From NCBI RefSeq assembly GCF_030345795.1, contig NZ_JAUALB010000001.1, positions 3,340,001-3,404,000 on the forward strand: a stretch of DNA of 64,000 nucleotides. Reading direction: 5' to 3'. Every line of letters begins with the position of its first letter. Position 1 is the first letter of the stretch. The position numbers and the translations under genes are program-made. Shown one piece after another: positions 7,677 through 18,586 of the stretch. This DNA is from Micromonospora sp. WMMA1363. Its GTDB lineage: Bacteria > Actinomycetota > Actinomycetes > Mycobacteriales > Micromonosporaceae. The notes below the pieces were generated by a model. It saw only the letters and a program-made list of their open reading frames with translations, did no database searches and was not told the DNA's origin.

Positions 7677-7704
7677 CCGGGTGGGTGGTGCGTCGGGCCG
7701 CGGG

Positions 7705-9405
<1,701 letters not shown>

Positions 9406-9427
9406 GTAACACCTCTCCGAACGCTTG

Positions 9428-9446
9428 GGGAACTTGCCGGGAACTT
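9428..9446. promoter_or_regulatory. Direct repeat before the chitinase gene
   Basis: GGGAACTT at 9428-9435 and 9439-9446, spaced 11 bases (one helical turn), within the chitinase leader. It could be a tandem operator; no known regulator is matched. Confidence 0.25.
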
Positions 9447-9481
9447 CGCCGAGGCGTAACTCACACCTTCTCCACTTCCTC

Positions 9482-9680
9482 GAAATGCATCCGGCGAGAC
9501 TACATATGCCGTTACGGGAGGTCAACGCGGGTGCCCAGCTCACGCCAGCCGTGAATCGGCTTGTCGGCGCCGTACGCCGTAATCAAGGAGCTACGCTGAC
9601 GACGCCATTGTTTGAACGCGCACTGCGTCGTGTAGCGCACGAAACACGCAGCTGGTTCGATACTGCTCGACGCGGCCACA
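9482..9680 (+). pseudogene. Possible LysR-type HTH remnant
   Basis: Within a locally AT-richer stretch the + strand reads PARLHMP, LTPAVNRLVGAVRRN and TPLFERALRRV in one frame. The order and wording (A-A-R-L-H-M, then P-A-V-x-R-L, then P-L-F-E-R-x-x-R-R-V) mirror the recognition region of LysR regulators, with an extra insertion between the first two blocks. No start, effector domain or ribosome site is left. The match is short, so this is tentative. Confidence 0.25.
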
Positions 9681-10042
9681 CTCATACGCGAAATCCGCCC
9701 AGCGACTTCGGGTGGCATGGTCGCAATGGTGGTGCGAGCTGGAAAAGCACCAATATTGAGCCACTGACACTGATAGATACAGCTGCGGTCACCCGAACCT
9801 GAGCGTTGCCGGAGACAGCGCGATGCGAAATGGAATGTCCCATGGGGATGCCCGGCGGAATTCACACATCCCCGTAGGGATCAGACCGAGGAAGTGGGTA
9901 CTCCGGGGTTGAACCGGTTCGCCGTCGAGCAGTGGGGCGCCGACCGGATCACGGCCCGGCGCTCGTCGGGCACCGAGCCGTCGGCGTGCCAGGAACTCCC
10001 GTCGCGCAGCGACCGGTCCAGCGGATCTCGACCGCGGCGTAG

Positions 10043-10949
<907 letters not shown>

Positions 10950-11104
10950 CCCCCACCCCCGGGGGCCCGCCGGTGGGCAGTCTGTTCCCCGTTGGGCTGT
11001 GGTCAGCTGGTCCAGTACACGGCCAACCAGTCCAGCGTCCGGGGCGCGATCGTCCACGCCGGCCGACGCGGGTATTGACGTCGAGCTGGGCGGCGCGGAG
11101 ACAG

Positions 11105-11141
11105 GTCGGCCCGCCACCCGGGACCAGGGTGGCGGGCCGAC
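11105..11141 (-). terminator. Strong hairpin after the glycerophosphodiesterase gene
   Basis: Perfect 15-bp stem GTCGGCCCGCCACCC / GGGTGGCGGGCCGAC with a 7-base loop, 16 bases beyond the leftward stop at 11158. Confidence 0.88.
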
Positions 11142-11157
11142 AGTAAGAAGGGCGACG

Positions 11158-12291
11158 TCAGCGGCGGCGGGGCAGGCCGGCACGGGCGGCGACGGCGGTG
11201 TCCGGGTGATCGGTGAAGACGCCGTCGACGCCCAGGCCGTAGAAGAGCTCGTACTCGGCCTGGATGTCACCGCGGGCGATCGGGTCGGTGCCGATCCGGA
11301 AGTCGGCGGGTAGGAAGGCGTTCTCCGCCCGGAAGGTCCAGGCGTGCACGATCAGCTTCTTCCGGTGCGCGTCCCGGACCAGGGTGGTCGGGGCGAGCAG
11401 CTTACCGGCGGCATCCCGGGGAACGATCAGGTTCTTGTTCACGCCGATGCCGTCGGCGTACCGGGCGATCCACTTCAGGCCCGTCGGGGTGGCCAGGTCC
11501 TGGTAGGTGCGGGTGTCACCGGCGGCGGTGAAGTCGTACGGCCGGCCACCGGTGTGGAGCAGCTGGGCCAGCTTGACGTCGATGACCTTGTTCAGCTCGC
11601 GCAGGTTGGCGGTCTCGAAGGACTGGATGATGACCGGCGAGTTCCGGTGGGTGAGCTTGTTCCGCCGCAGCACCTCGACGAGGGGCTTCTCCAGCGGCAG
11701 ACCGATCGAGGCGAAGTAGGTCGGGTGCTTGGTCTCCGGGTACACGCCGATCACCCGGCCCCGGGCCCGGCCCTCGGCTCGGGCCAGGTCGATGACCTCC
11801 TGAAGGGTGGGCACCTGGAACTGACCGTCGAAGGCGGTGTTCGCCACCCGGACCTGCGGCAGCCGCTCCTTGGCGCGCAGCGTCTTCAGCTCGGCGAGGG
11901 TGAAGTCCTCGGTGAACCAGCCGGTCACCGGCACACCGTCGATGGTTTTCGTCGTCTTCCGGTCGGCGAACTCCGGCCGGTCCGACACGTCGGTCGTACC
12001 ACTGATCTCGTTCTCGTGCCGCGCGACCAGCATGCCGTCGCGAGTGGCGACCAGGTCCGGCTCGATGTAGTCAGCGCCCTGCCGGATCGCCAGCCGGTAC
12101 GCCTCCAGCGTGTGCTCTGGCCGGTAGCCGCTCGCCCCGCGGTGGCCGATCACGATCGGCCGGTCGTGCCCGCGGGCCCGCTCGGCGGCCGGTGCCGATG
12201 CGGCGGAGGCGGTCACGGCTGGCACGGCCACCGCGGCCGCGAGCAGAACACCGGCCGCGCCGAGAGCATAGAGGGTACGTCGCAACGCCAT
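11158..12291 (-). CDS. Secreted glycerophosphodiester phosphodiesterase
   Basis: A 377-residue exported enzyme of the GDPD (GlpQ/UgpQ) TIM-barrel family, cleaving glycerophosphodiesters to glycerol-3-phosphate and an alcohol. Signal peptide about 1-32 (ASAAS-AP). Catalytic block IVIGHRGASGYRPEHTLEAY supplies the first His and the Glu of PEHT; YIEPDLVATRDGMLVARHE supplies the metal Glu/Asp and second His. The C-terminal GVFTDHPD is the usual barrel end. The ATG at 12291 directly abuts the AGGAG ribosome site with no spacer; the TTG two codons later (12285) is six bases from it and may be the real start. A strong terminator follows. Confidence 0.92.
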   Translation of the reverse strand: MALRRTLYALGAAGVLLAAAVAVPAVTASAASAPAAERARGHDRPIVIGHRGASGYRPEHTLEAYRLAIRQGADYIEPDLVATRDGMLVARHENEISGTTDVSDRPEFADRKTTKTIDGVPVTGWFTEDFTLAELKTLRAKERLPQVRVANTAFDGQFQVPTLQEVIDLARAEGRARGRVIGVYPETKHPTYFASIGLPLEKPLVEVLRRNKLTHRNSPVIIQSFETANLRELNKVIDVKLAQLLHTGGRPYDFTAAGDTRTYQDLATPTGLKWIARYADGIGVNKNLIVPRDAAGKLLAPTTLVRDAHRKKLIVHAWTFRAENAFLPADFRIGTDPIARGDIQAEYELFYGLGVDGVFTDHPDTAVAARAGLPRRR

Positions 12292-12427
12292 CTCCTGTCG
12301 TTCGTCGGGACGGCCTCAGCAGAACCGCCCAGGTTGACGGCAGGATGGTCGCTTCCTGACCGCTGGGTGAACCCTCCGGGATGCCGTTTCCGCCACCGCC
12401 GGGTGCGAGAAACATGAAGATTGTCTG

Positions 12428-13762
12428 GTGCGCTGGCTGCTGCGTAACCCCGTCCGGCTGGTGCCGATCGGGTTCCTGGTGACGATCCTGGTCGGCACCG
12501 GTCTGCTCATGCTGCCGCAGGCAACCAATCAGCACCAGTACACCCCGTTCCTCGCCGCGCTCTTCACCGCGACCTCAGCGGTCTCGGTTACCGGCCTCGC
12601 GGTGGTGGACACCCCGAACTACTGGAACGAGTTCGGTCTCGCGATGATCACCGTGCTCACCCAGGTGGGCGGTCTCGGCATCCTGACCGGCGCCACGCTG
12701 GTCATCCTCGTGGTGGCCCGGCGGCTCGGGCTGCGCAACCGGCTGCTCGTGCAGGCCGAGACCGCCGAGTTCGGCGTCGGTGACGTCAGCCGGCTGCTGC
12801 TGCGGATCGCCGCCACCTCGCTGGCCTGCGAGACGGTGATCACCGTGATCCTGACCCTGCGGCTGTGGGGTGCTCACGACTACACCGCCGGCCAGGCGCT
12901 CTGGATCTCGGTCTTCCACGCCGTCCAGTCTTTCAACAACGGCGGCTTCTCCCTCTACACCGACGGCCTGATCGGCTTCTCCCGGGACCCGTGGGTGAAT
13001 CTGCCGCTGGCCTTCGGTGCGATTGTTGGTGGGCTCGGCTTCCCGGCACTCTTCGAGGCCGTCCGCGAATGGCGGCACCCGGCCGGGTGGGCGGTCGCCA
13101 CCAAGCTCACGGTCTGGGGCAGTGTGGTGCTGTTGCTGCTCGGCTTCGTCGCCCTGCTGCTCGCCGAGTGGTCCAACCCGTACACGCTCGGCATCTACCC
13201 CTGGCCGGAGAAGCTGCTCGTCGCGTTCACCCAGAACGCGTACATCCGCACCGGTGGCTTCAACGTGGTCGACATCGGCGCGCTCAGCACGGAGACCATT
13301 CCGATGGTCGTCGCGCTCATGTTCATCGGCGGCGGGAGCGCCAGTACGGCCGGCGGGATCAAGGTGAGCACGTTCTTCCTGCTCGGGTTCGTCATCTGGG
13401 CCGAGCTACGCGGCGAGCCGGACGTCACGGTCGGGCACCGCCGCGTCGCCACCGCCAGCCAGCGTCAGGCGGTCGCGGTGGCACTGCTCGGGGTGGCGAT
13501 AATCGCCTCGGGCACGGTGCTGCTGATGCTGCTGACCGAGGGGATGTCGTTCGACGCGGCACTGTTCGAGGTGACCTCGGCCTTCACCACCGCCGGGTTG
13601 TCCCTCGGCGGCGCCACCGAGCTGCCCGACGGCGCGCAGCTCATGTTGATCGTCCTGATGTACATCGGCCGGGTCGGGCCGCTGACCCTCGGGTCGGCGC
13701 TCGCGCTGAACACCCGACGGCGGCTGTACCGATTCCCGGAGGAGCAACCCATTGTTGGCTAG
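12428..13762 (+). CDS. ktrB: Potassium uptake channel subunit, TrkH/KtrB family
   Basis: A 444-residue membrane protein with the four M1-P-M2 repeats of Trk/Ktr potassium transporters. The four selectivity loops are visible: AVSVTGLAV, QSFNNGGFS, YIRTGGFNV and SAFTTAGLSLG, each with the conserved Gly. The cytosolic gate-loop region GGGSASTAGGIK is also present. It takes up K+ together with the RCK protein encoded next. The GTG at 12428 gives the standard N-terminus (RNPVRLVPIGFLV) but has only a weak ribosome site. The gene overlaps the regulator gene by 11 bases, which points to coupled, stoichiometric expression. Confidence 0.93.
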   Translation: MRWLLRNPVRLVPIGFLVTILVGTGLLMLPQATNQHQYTPFLAALFTATSAVSVTGLAVVDTPNYWNEFGLAMITVLTQVGGLGILTGATLVILVVARRLGLRNRLLVQAETAEFGVGDVSRLLLRIAATSLACETVITVILTLRLWGAHDYTAGQALWISVFHAVQSFNNGGFSLYTDGLIGFSRDPWVNLPLAFGAIVGGLGFPALFEAVREWRHPAGWAVATKLTVWGSVVLLLLGFVALLLAEWSNPYTLGIYPWPEKLLVAFTQNAYIRTGGFNVVDIGALSTETIPMVVALMFIGGGSASTAGGIKVSTFFLLGFVIWAELRGEPDVTVGHRRVATASQRQAVAVALLGVAIIASGTVLLMLLTEGMSFDAALFEVTSAFTTAGLSLGGATELPDGAQLMLIVLMYIGRVGPLTLGSALALNTRRRLYRFPEEQPIVG

Positions 13763-14420
13763 GAGCACGAACCACGACGCCATCGTCGTGGTGGGACTCG
13801 GTCGCTTCGGCTGTCACGTCGCCGGCGCGCTGGTGCAGCTCGACCACGAAGTGCTGGCCGTCGACCACGACGCGGACCGGGTGCAGCGGTGGTCGACCCG
13901 GATCGACCGGGTCGTGCAGGCCGACGCCACCGAGGAGGGGGCGCTGAACCAGCTCGGTGTGGCGGACTTTCAGCGCGCTGTGGTGGCTATCGGCGCCTCG
14001 GTCGAGGCAAGTGTCCTCTCCGTCCTCGCCCTCGTGGAGCTGGGCGTGCCGCAGATCTGGGCCCGGGCCACCTCGGCGAACCACGCCAAGATCCTCGCCT
14101 CGGTGGGCGCGCACCACGTGATCTTCCCGGAGGCGGAGACCGGTGAACGGCTGGCGCACCTGATCGTCAGCCGGATGCTCGACTTCATCGAGTTCGGCGA
14201 CGACTTCGCCATCGCCAAGGTTCGGACGCCGGAGAGCCTCACCGGCCGGCCGCTCACCGAGTTCGCTCCGGCGGACCGCTACGGCGTGCGGGTGGTCGGC
14301 GTGAAACCGCCCGGGGAGCGGTTCCGCTCGGCCAGCGACGAGACTGTGCTGGCGCCGGGCAGCATGCTGATCGTGGAGGGCAGCATCGAGCAGGTGCAGC
14401 AGTTCGCCGCGCTCAGCTGA
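13752..14420 (+). CDS. ktrA: RCK regulatory subunit of the Ktr potassium system
   Basis: A 222-residue cytosolic protein with one RCK domain. The Rossmann motif GLGRFG (residues about 15-20) and the acidic strand end VDHD bind a nucleotide (ATP/ADP in KtrA); the C-terminal RCK_C part runs from about 135 (FAIAKVRTPESLTGRPL) to the end. Length equals classic KtrA. It forms the gating ring on the KtrB dimer. The start is TTG at 13752 (or 13755) seven to ten bases after GGAGGAG, inside the end of ktrB. Confidence 0.92.
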   Translation: MLARSTNHDAIVVVGLGRFGCHVAGALVQLDHEVLAVDHDADRVQRWSTRIDRVVQADATEEGALNQLGVADFQRAVVAIGASVEASVLSVLALVELGVPQIWARATSANHAKILASVGAHHVIFPEAETGERLAHLIVSRMLDFIEFGDDFAIAKVRTPESLTGRPLTEFAPADRYGVRVVGVKPPGERFRSASDETVLAPGSMLIVEGSIEQVQQFAALS

Positions 14421-14431
14421 GCGTCTCGCGA

Positions 14432-14524
14432 TCAGTCGTCGTCATCGTCGCCCCCGCCCGCCGCCCCGACCTTCTCGCCCCCGGTGGCGTCGGGCCGGCG
14501 CCGGCGCGGGCCGGGGCCTCGCAT
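14432..14524 (-). CDS. Possible mini-protein with basic start and Asp5 tail
   Basis: A 30-codon ORF: MRGPGPRRRRPD, a Gly-rich centre and a terminal DDDDD. It lies just downstream of the leftward spermidine-synthase-like gene. The ribosome site is weak and an in-frame stop lies eight codons upstream. The polar charge layout is striking but may be chance in GC-rich DNA. Confidence 0.15.
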   Translation of the reverse strand: MRGPGPRRRRPDATGGEKVGAAGGGDDDDD

Positions 14525-14550
14525 CGGACTCGCGCGAAGGTCTCACCCGG

Positions 14551-16104
14551 TCAGGCGGTGGCGAGCAGCTGGTCCACCGGGGCGTAGTCGTCGGTCAGCA
14601 CGAGCGCGCCGTCGACGAACCCGGCCAGTGTCTCCTCGCTGAGCACGGTCACCGTCGGGTCTACCTGGTCGAGCCGGGCCCGCACCGCCGCCAGCGGCAG
14701 CGCGGCGTTCGAGGCGACGACGAGGAAGTTCGACCCCTCGGCGCCGGCGAGCGCGGCCGGCGGAGCGACGAGCGCGACGTGCCGGAACTCGGCCGCCACG
14801 GTGGCCACCTGGCTGCGGACGAAGCGCAGTGGCGGATAGTCGATCACGTTCTGCACGTACACGCCCCCGGGGCGGGTCACCCGGCTGATCTCGGCGGCCA
14901 TCTCCCGGGTGGCGAGGTGCCAGGGCACCACCAGATGCCCGAACGCGTCCCCCACCACCAGGTCACGGCTGTCCGTGGGCTCGTCCGCGGCCAGCATCCG
15001 GGCATCGCCCACCACCGCGCGCAGATCCGGCCCCTGCCGTACGCCGAGCTTCTCCTCGCCCAGCTCGACCAGCCCGCCGTCGATCTCGAACACCACGTTG
15101 TCGGTACCCGGCCGGGTGGCGGTCAGGTACCGGGGCACGGTGAAGCCGCCTCCGCCCAGGTGCAGCGCGTCCAGCCGCCGCCCCGCCGGCGCGGCCACGT
15201 CGGCCACCGCGCCGATCCACTTCGTGTACGCGTACTCCAGGTGGGTCGGGTCGGCCAGGTCCACGTACGAGTGCTGCGCCGAGTTGAGTAGCAGCGTCCG
15301 CCCGCTCTCCCGACCCGGGTCGGCCTCGACCCGGGCGCAGTGGTAGGCCGTCTCGATGTCGCACGGGTTCGGCGCGACGGTGGTCAGTCCGGCACCGACC
15401 AGGCCGAGCACCGCCAGCGTCGCCTTCACGCGGGCCGGGCCGGGTAGCCGTGCGCCGGCGCCCCGGCGCAGCCACCCACCGAGGACCAGCCCGGTGACCC
15501 CGAGCGACACCGCCAAGCCGAGCAGAATTCCAGTGCTGGGCAGGGCCGCCACCAGCACGAAGCCGGTGACCAGGGTGGCCGTCACGGCCCCCAGCGTGCC
15601 GATCGAGGACAGCCGGCCGACGACCTGGCCGGTGCGGCGCAGGTCGGCGAGCTGAAGCTTGACCACCATCGGGGTGACCGCCGACAGCAGCATCGCCGGC
15701 ACGAACACCGCGAGCGCCACCAGCAGCAAGATCGCGCTGGCCGCCCCGCCCCGCAGTACCTCGCCCGCGTACCGGACCACGGGCAGGGTCACCGCGGTGG
15801 CGATGCCGGCCAGGACCAGCGCCGGAGCCAACAGGGTGCGCGGGTCCCGTCGGTCGGCGAGCCACCCGCCGGCCCACGCCCCGTACGCGATGGCGGCCAG
15901 CGCGATGCCGATGACCGAGCTGGTCACCTGGAGGGTCACCCCGACGTACGGGCCGACCAGGCGCAGCGCGGCGGTCTCCAGCACCAGGACCGAGCCGCTG
16001 GAGAAGAAGACCAGGAACGCGGCGAGGCCGGTGGGCAGGGCCCGGCCGGCTGCCCGCCCGAGTTGGGTCGGCGGGGCCGTGACGTCGGACGATGCAGGGT
16101 TCAC
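14551..16104 (-). CDS. Membrane protein fused to a spermidine-synthase-like domain
   Basis: A 517-residue protein. Residues about 22-230 form seven to eight membrane helices (LAAFLVFFSSGSVLVLETAA, then GAWAGGWLADRRDPR), the 'fused MFS/spermidine synthase' type. Residues about 265-500 form a Rossmann methyltransferase-like domain: LHLGGGGFTVPRYL, VFEIDGGLVELGEEKLG and VVGDARMLAADEP correspond to the polyamine synthase nucleotide-binding and acidic motifs; DLVVGDAFGHLVVPWHL occupies the catalytic-loop position. A true aminopropyltransferase activity is not assured in this family. Start is GTG 16104, with no strong ribosome site. Confidence 0.85.
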   Translation of the reverse strand: MNPASSDVTAPPTQLGRAAGRALPTGLAAFLVFFSSGSVLVLETAALRLVGPYVGVTLQVTSSVIGIALAAIAYGAWAGGWLADRRDPRTLLAPALVLAGIATAVTLPVVRYAGEVLRGGAASAILLLVALAVFVPAMLLSAVTPMVVKLQLADLRRTGQVVGRLSSIGTLGAVTATLVTGFVLVAALPSTGILLGLAVSLGVTGLVLGGWLRRGAGARLPGPARVKATLAVLGLVGAGLTTVAPNPCDIETAYHCARVEADPGRESGRTLLLNSAQHSYVDLADPTHLEYAYTKWIGAVADVAAPAGRRLDALHLGGGGFTVPRYLTATRPGTDNVVFEIDGGLVELGEEKLGVRQGPDLRAVVGDARMLAADEPTDSRDLVVGDAFGHLVVPWHLATREMAAEISRVTRPGGVYVQNVIDYPPLRFVRSQVATVAAEFRHVALVAPPAALAGAEGSNFLVVASNAALPLAAVRARLDQVDPTVTVLSEETLAGFVDGALVLTDDYAPVDQLLATA

Positions 16105-16140
16105 CCGCGCGATGGTACGCAGTGAACCCGACCGGCGACG

Positions 16141-17148
16141 TCAGGACATCGAAACATGAACATGATTCGTATGGTCTGCGGCGGGGCTCCCGCCACCGCT
16201 GTACGACCGCCAGCCGGTGCTCGGCATCCAGATCTGCCGGTACCAGATCACGTACATCACCCCGAGCCGGCTGGCGTTGCTCTTGAGATAGTTGGCCAGG
16301 CTGTCACCGTACGCCTTGTCGCCGCCGGACGCGGAGACGTTCTCGAACCCCCCGGTGGCGGCGGCGAAGTCGCAGGCCCGCCCCTTCGGGTGCTCGCCGT
16401 CGCCACCACTGCGGTGACAGGAGACGTACCGCTTGTAGTTGGCCGCCTGGGCCTGCTGGAGCATGTGCAGGGTGCGCGGGGTGATGCAGCCCGAGGTGGT
16501 CGGATCCTTCACCGAGCAGGACTCCGCCGGCCAGGAGCCGTCCGAGTTGCGCGGCGCGGGTTTGGCGGTCGTCGACAGGCCGCTGAAGCCGGAGCTGCTC
16601 CCCGAGCTGACCGCGGCGAGCGCCGCCTCGGCCGCCTTCTTGTTCTTCGCCAGCACGGCAACCTGCTTCGCCTGCTCGCGGACCTCGGTGTCGATGGCGA
16701 TCTTGGCATCCCGCTTCGCCTGCCGGGCGTCGGTCAGCTCGCGCACCGTCCGACCGTCACGCTGGGCCATCGTGTCCAGGCTCACCACCCGCTCCAGGAA
16801 CGCCTCCGGCGACGTGCTCTCCAGCAGCATCGCCGCCGAGGTGAGCCGGCCCAGCCGATACGACTGCGCCGCCACCTCGCCGACCTGGCTGGTCAGGTCC
16901 ACCAGGCGCACCTCGACGGCCTTCAGCTCGGCGCCCAGCGCCTGCTGCCGGCGCTTGGAGTTGTCCAGCTTCGCCGTCGCGTCGATGTGCGCCTTGGCGG
17001 TGGCCGCCAGGGCATCCCGTAGCTTCTTGCTGCCCCCCTCGTTGGGTTCGGCGTACGCGGGGGCGGCACCGAAGCCGAACAGCAACGCCACGGCGACGAG
17101 GACGACGATCAGCGGGCCACGACGCCCGCGGGGCAGGGACGAACGCAC
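16141..17148 (-). CDS. Secreted coiled-coil protein with cell-wall carboxypeptidase-like C-terminal domain
   Basis: A 335-residue exported protein. A basic N-terminus and hydrophobic stretch (LIVVLVAVALLFGFG) end at AYA-EP. Residues about 45-190 are a long coiled coil (KAHIDATAKLDNSKRRQQAL, ELTDARQAKRDAKIAIDTEV), as in NlpC/P60-associated actinobacterial proteins. After a Ser/Gly linker, a domain about 215-335 has CSVKDPTTSGC, SCHRSGGDGEHPKGRACDFA and a terminal DHTNHVHVS, the H/D metal pattern of the VldE/ARB_07466-type, M15-like fold. It may act on or bind peptidoglycan peptides. GTG 17148 follows GGAAGGA at good spacing; in-frame upstream codons are non-homologous. Confidence 0.85.
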   Translation of the reverse strand: MRSSLPRGRRGPLIVVLVAVALLFGFGAAPAYAEPNEGGSKKLRDALAATAKAHIDATAKLDNSKRRQQALGAELKAVEVRLVDLTSQVGEVAAQSYRLGRLTSAAMLLESTSPEAFLERVVSLDTMAQRDGRTVRELTDARQAKRDAKIAIDTEVREQAKQVAVLAKNKKAAEAALAAVSSGSSSGFSGLSTTAKPAPRNSDGSWPAESCSVKDPTTSGCITPRTLHMLQQAQAANYKRYVSCHRSGGDGEHPKGRACDFAAATGGFENVSASGGDKAYGDSLANYLKSNASRLGVMYVIWYRQIWMPSTGWRSYSGGGSPAADHTNHVHVSMS

Positions 17149-17328
17149 GGTGCATCCTTCCGATCGGCCGCCGGCCCCCCGTCGGTGCCACAGCGCGGCG
17201 GCGGCTCCACCGGCGCCGGACGGCGGCCTGCTGGTGAAGACCGCCGGACACGATACCCGACCTGGTGCCGGCGACCAGGCCCCGTAACCCCGCGAACCAT
17301 CGATCATCGACGCTCGGTTGCTCCGCTG

Positions 17329-18141
17329 TCACGCTGCGCCGAGCAACGCCTCCCGCACCTGCGCCCAGACCCGCTCGTTGGCCGCCACCAGCAGGCCGTG
17401 CCCGTCGTCGGCCGGGTGGTAGTCGGAGCCGTCGAACCGCCGGGCGACCCCGCCGGCCGCCCGCACCAGCAGGGTGCCGGGGGCGTGGTCCCACGGCAGG
17501 GTGCGCCAGAAGAGCACGAACTGCTGGGCGCCGGTGAGCAGGTCCAGGTACTCCCGACCGGCGCAGTGCTGACCGGGGAGCAGCTCGCCCAGCCGCTCGC
17601 CGCCGGCATTGACACGCGCTCGGGCCGACGGCGGCAGGTAGCGGGACATCGCCGCGCCGCGCAGCCCGCCGGGCGCGGCGGAGACCTCGGTCATGCGCAC
17701 CGGCCGCCCGTCGAGGTACGTCCGGTCGCCCACACGCGCCGCCGCCAGCGTCCCGGCGAGCGGATCGAGTACCCACCCGGCGTACGGCTCCCCGTCGGTC
17801 AGCAAGGCGACCATCACCGCGAACGGCTGTCGTCCGGCGGCGAAGTTCGCCGTGCCGTCGACCGGGTCCACCAGCCACACGTCACCCGACCCCTGCAGGT
17901 GCCGCAGCAGCCCCGGGTCGTCGGCCACCGCCTCCTCGCCGACGACCACCGAACCCGGCCGAAGCCGGCGCAGGCCGGCCGAGATCAGCTCCTCGGCCTG
18001 GCGGTCGGCCACGGTGACCAGGTCGCCGGGGGCCTTCTCGGCGACGTCGTCGTCGTCGAGCTTCCCGAACAGCGGCAGCACGGCCTGGTCGGCCGCCTCG
18101 CGAAGCAGCCCGCCGACGTCGTCGAGCAGTGTGTCAGCCAC
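17329..18141 (-). CDS. Inositol monophosphatase family phosphatase
   Basis: A 270-residue cytosolic Mg2+-dependent phosphatase. Metal ligands are visible as the Glu pair of GEEAVADD, the signature [12 protein letters not shown] (D-P-x-D-G-T), and the distal [15 protein letters not shown]. Candidate substrates are inositol-1-phosphate, histidinol phosphate or PAP; the sequence does not decide. GTG 18141 lies inside the end of the response-regulator gene (8-base overlap), making it the last of four coupled genes. Its place behind a kinase/regulator pair is unusual and hints that phosphorylated-metabolite turnover is co-regulated with signalling. Confidence 0.9.
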   Translation of the reverse strand: MADTLLDDVGGLLREAADQAVLPLFGKLDDDDVAEKAPGDLVTVADRQAEELISAGLRRLRPGSVVVGEEAVADDPGLLRHLQGSGDVWLVDPVDGTANFAAGRQPFAVMVALLTDGEPYAGWVLDPLAGTLAAARVGDRTYLDGRPVRMTEVSAAPGGLRGAAMSRYLPPSARARVNAGGERLGELLPGQHCAGREYLDLLTGAQQFVLFWRTLPWDHAPGTLLVRAAGGVARRFDGSDYHPADDGHGLLVAANERVWAQVREALLGAA

Positions 18142-18586
18142 GCGGCGGAAGCTTGACCACGCTGACGAAGAACTCGTCGATCTGCCGCACCACCGAGATG
18201 AACCGCTCGAAGTCCACCGGCTTGGTGACGTACGCGTTGGCGTGGAGTTGGTAGCTGCGCAGGATGTCCTCGTCCGCCTGGGATGTGGTCAGCACCACCA
18301 CGGGGATGCGACAGAGCTGCTCGTCCTTCTTGATCTCCTCAAGCACCTCCCGCCCGTCACGCCGAGGAAGGTTCAGGTCGAGCAGGATCAGATCCGGCAG
18401 CACCACGTCCGCGTATGGTTCCTCGCGCCGCAGATACGCCAGGGCCTCGGCACCGTCGGACACCACGGTCAGGCGGTTGCGAAGCTTGTGCTCCTCGAAC
18501 GCCTCCTGGGTCATCAGCACGTCACCCGGATCGTCCTCGACCAGCAGGACCTCGATCGGGCTGTTGCCGTCCGCCGGAACGGTCAT
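18134..18586 (-). CDS. CheY-like single-domain response regulator
   Basis: A 150-residue receiver domain without output domain, of the Rcp1 type that partners bacteriophytochrome-like kinases. Acidic pocket VEDDPGD, phospho-acceptor Asp in [13 protein letters not shown], Thr in VVVLTTSQ and Lys in AYVTKPVD are all intact. ATG 18586 overlaps the kinase stop in ATGA and follows GGAGGCGGTGGG, so the pair is translationally coupled. With no output domain it probably relays phosphate or acts by protein contact, perhaps on the PP2C phosphatase encoded first in the operon (inference). Confidence 0.93.
   Translation of the reverse strand: MTVPADGNSPIEVLLVEDDPGDVLMTQEAFEEHKLRNRLTVVSDGAEALAYLRREEPYADVVLPDLILLDLNLPRRDGREVLEEIKKDEQLCRIPVVVLTTSQADEDILRSYQLHANAYVTKPVDFERFISVVRQIDEFFVSVVKLPPRG

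Noticed and set aside
9406..9480. DasR or chitinase-type direct-repeat operator before the chitinase
   Set aside because: No TGGTC-like or ACTGGTCTAG-like sequence; only an uncharacterised GGGAACTT pair.
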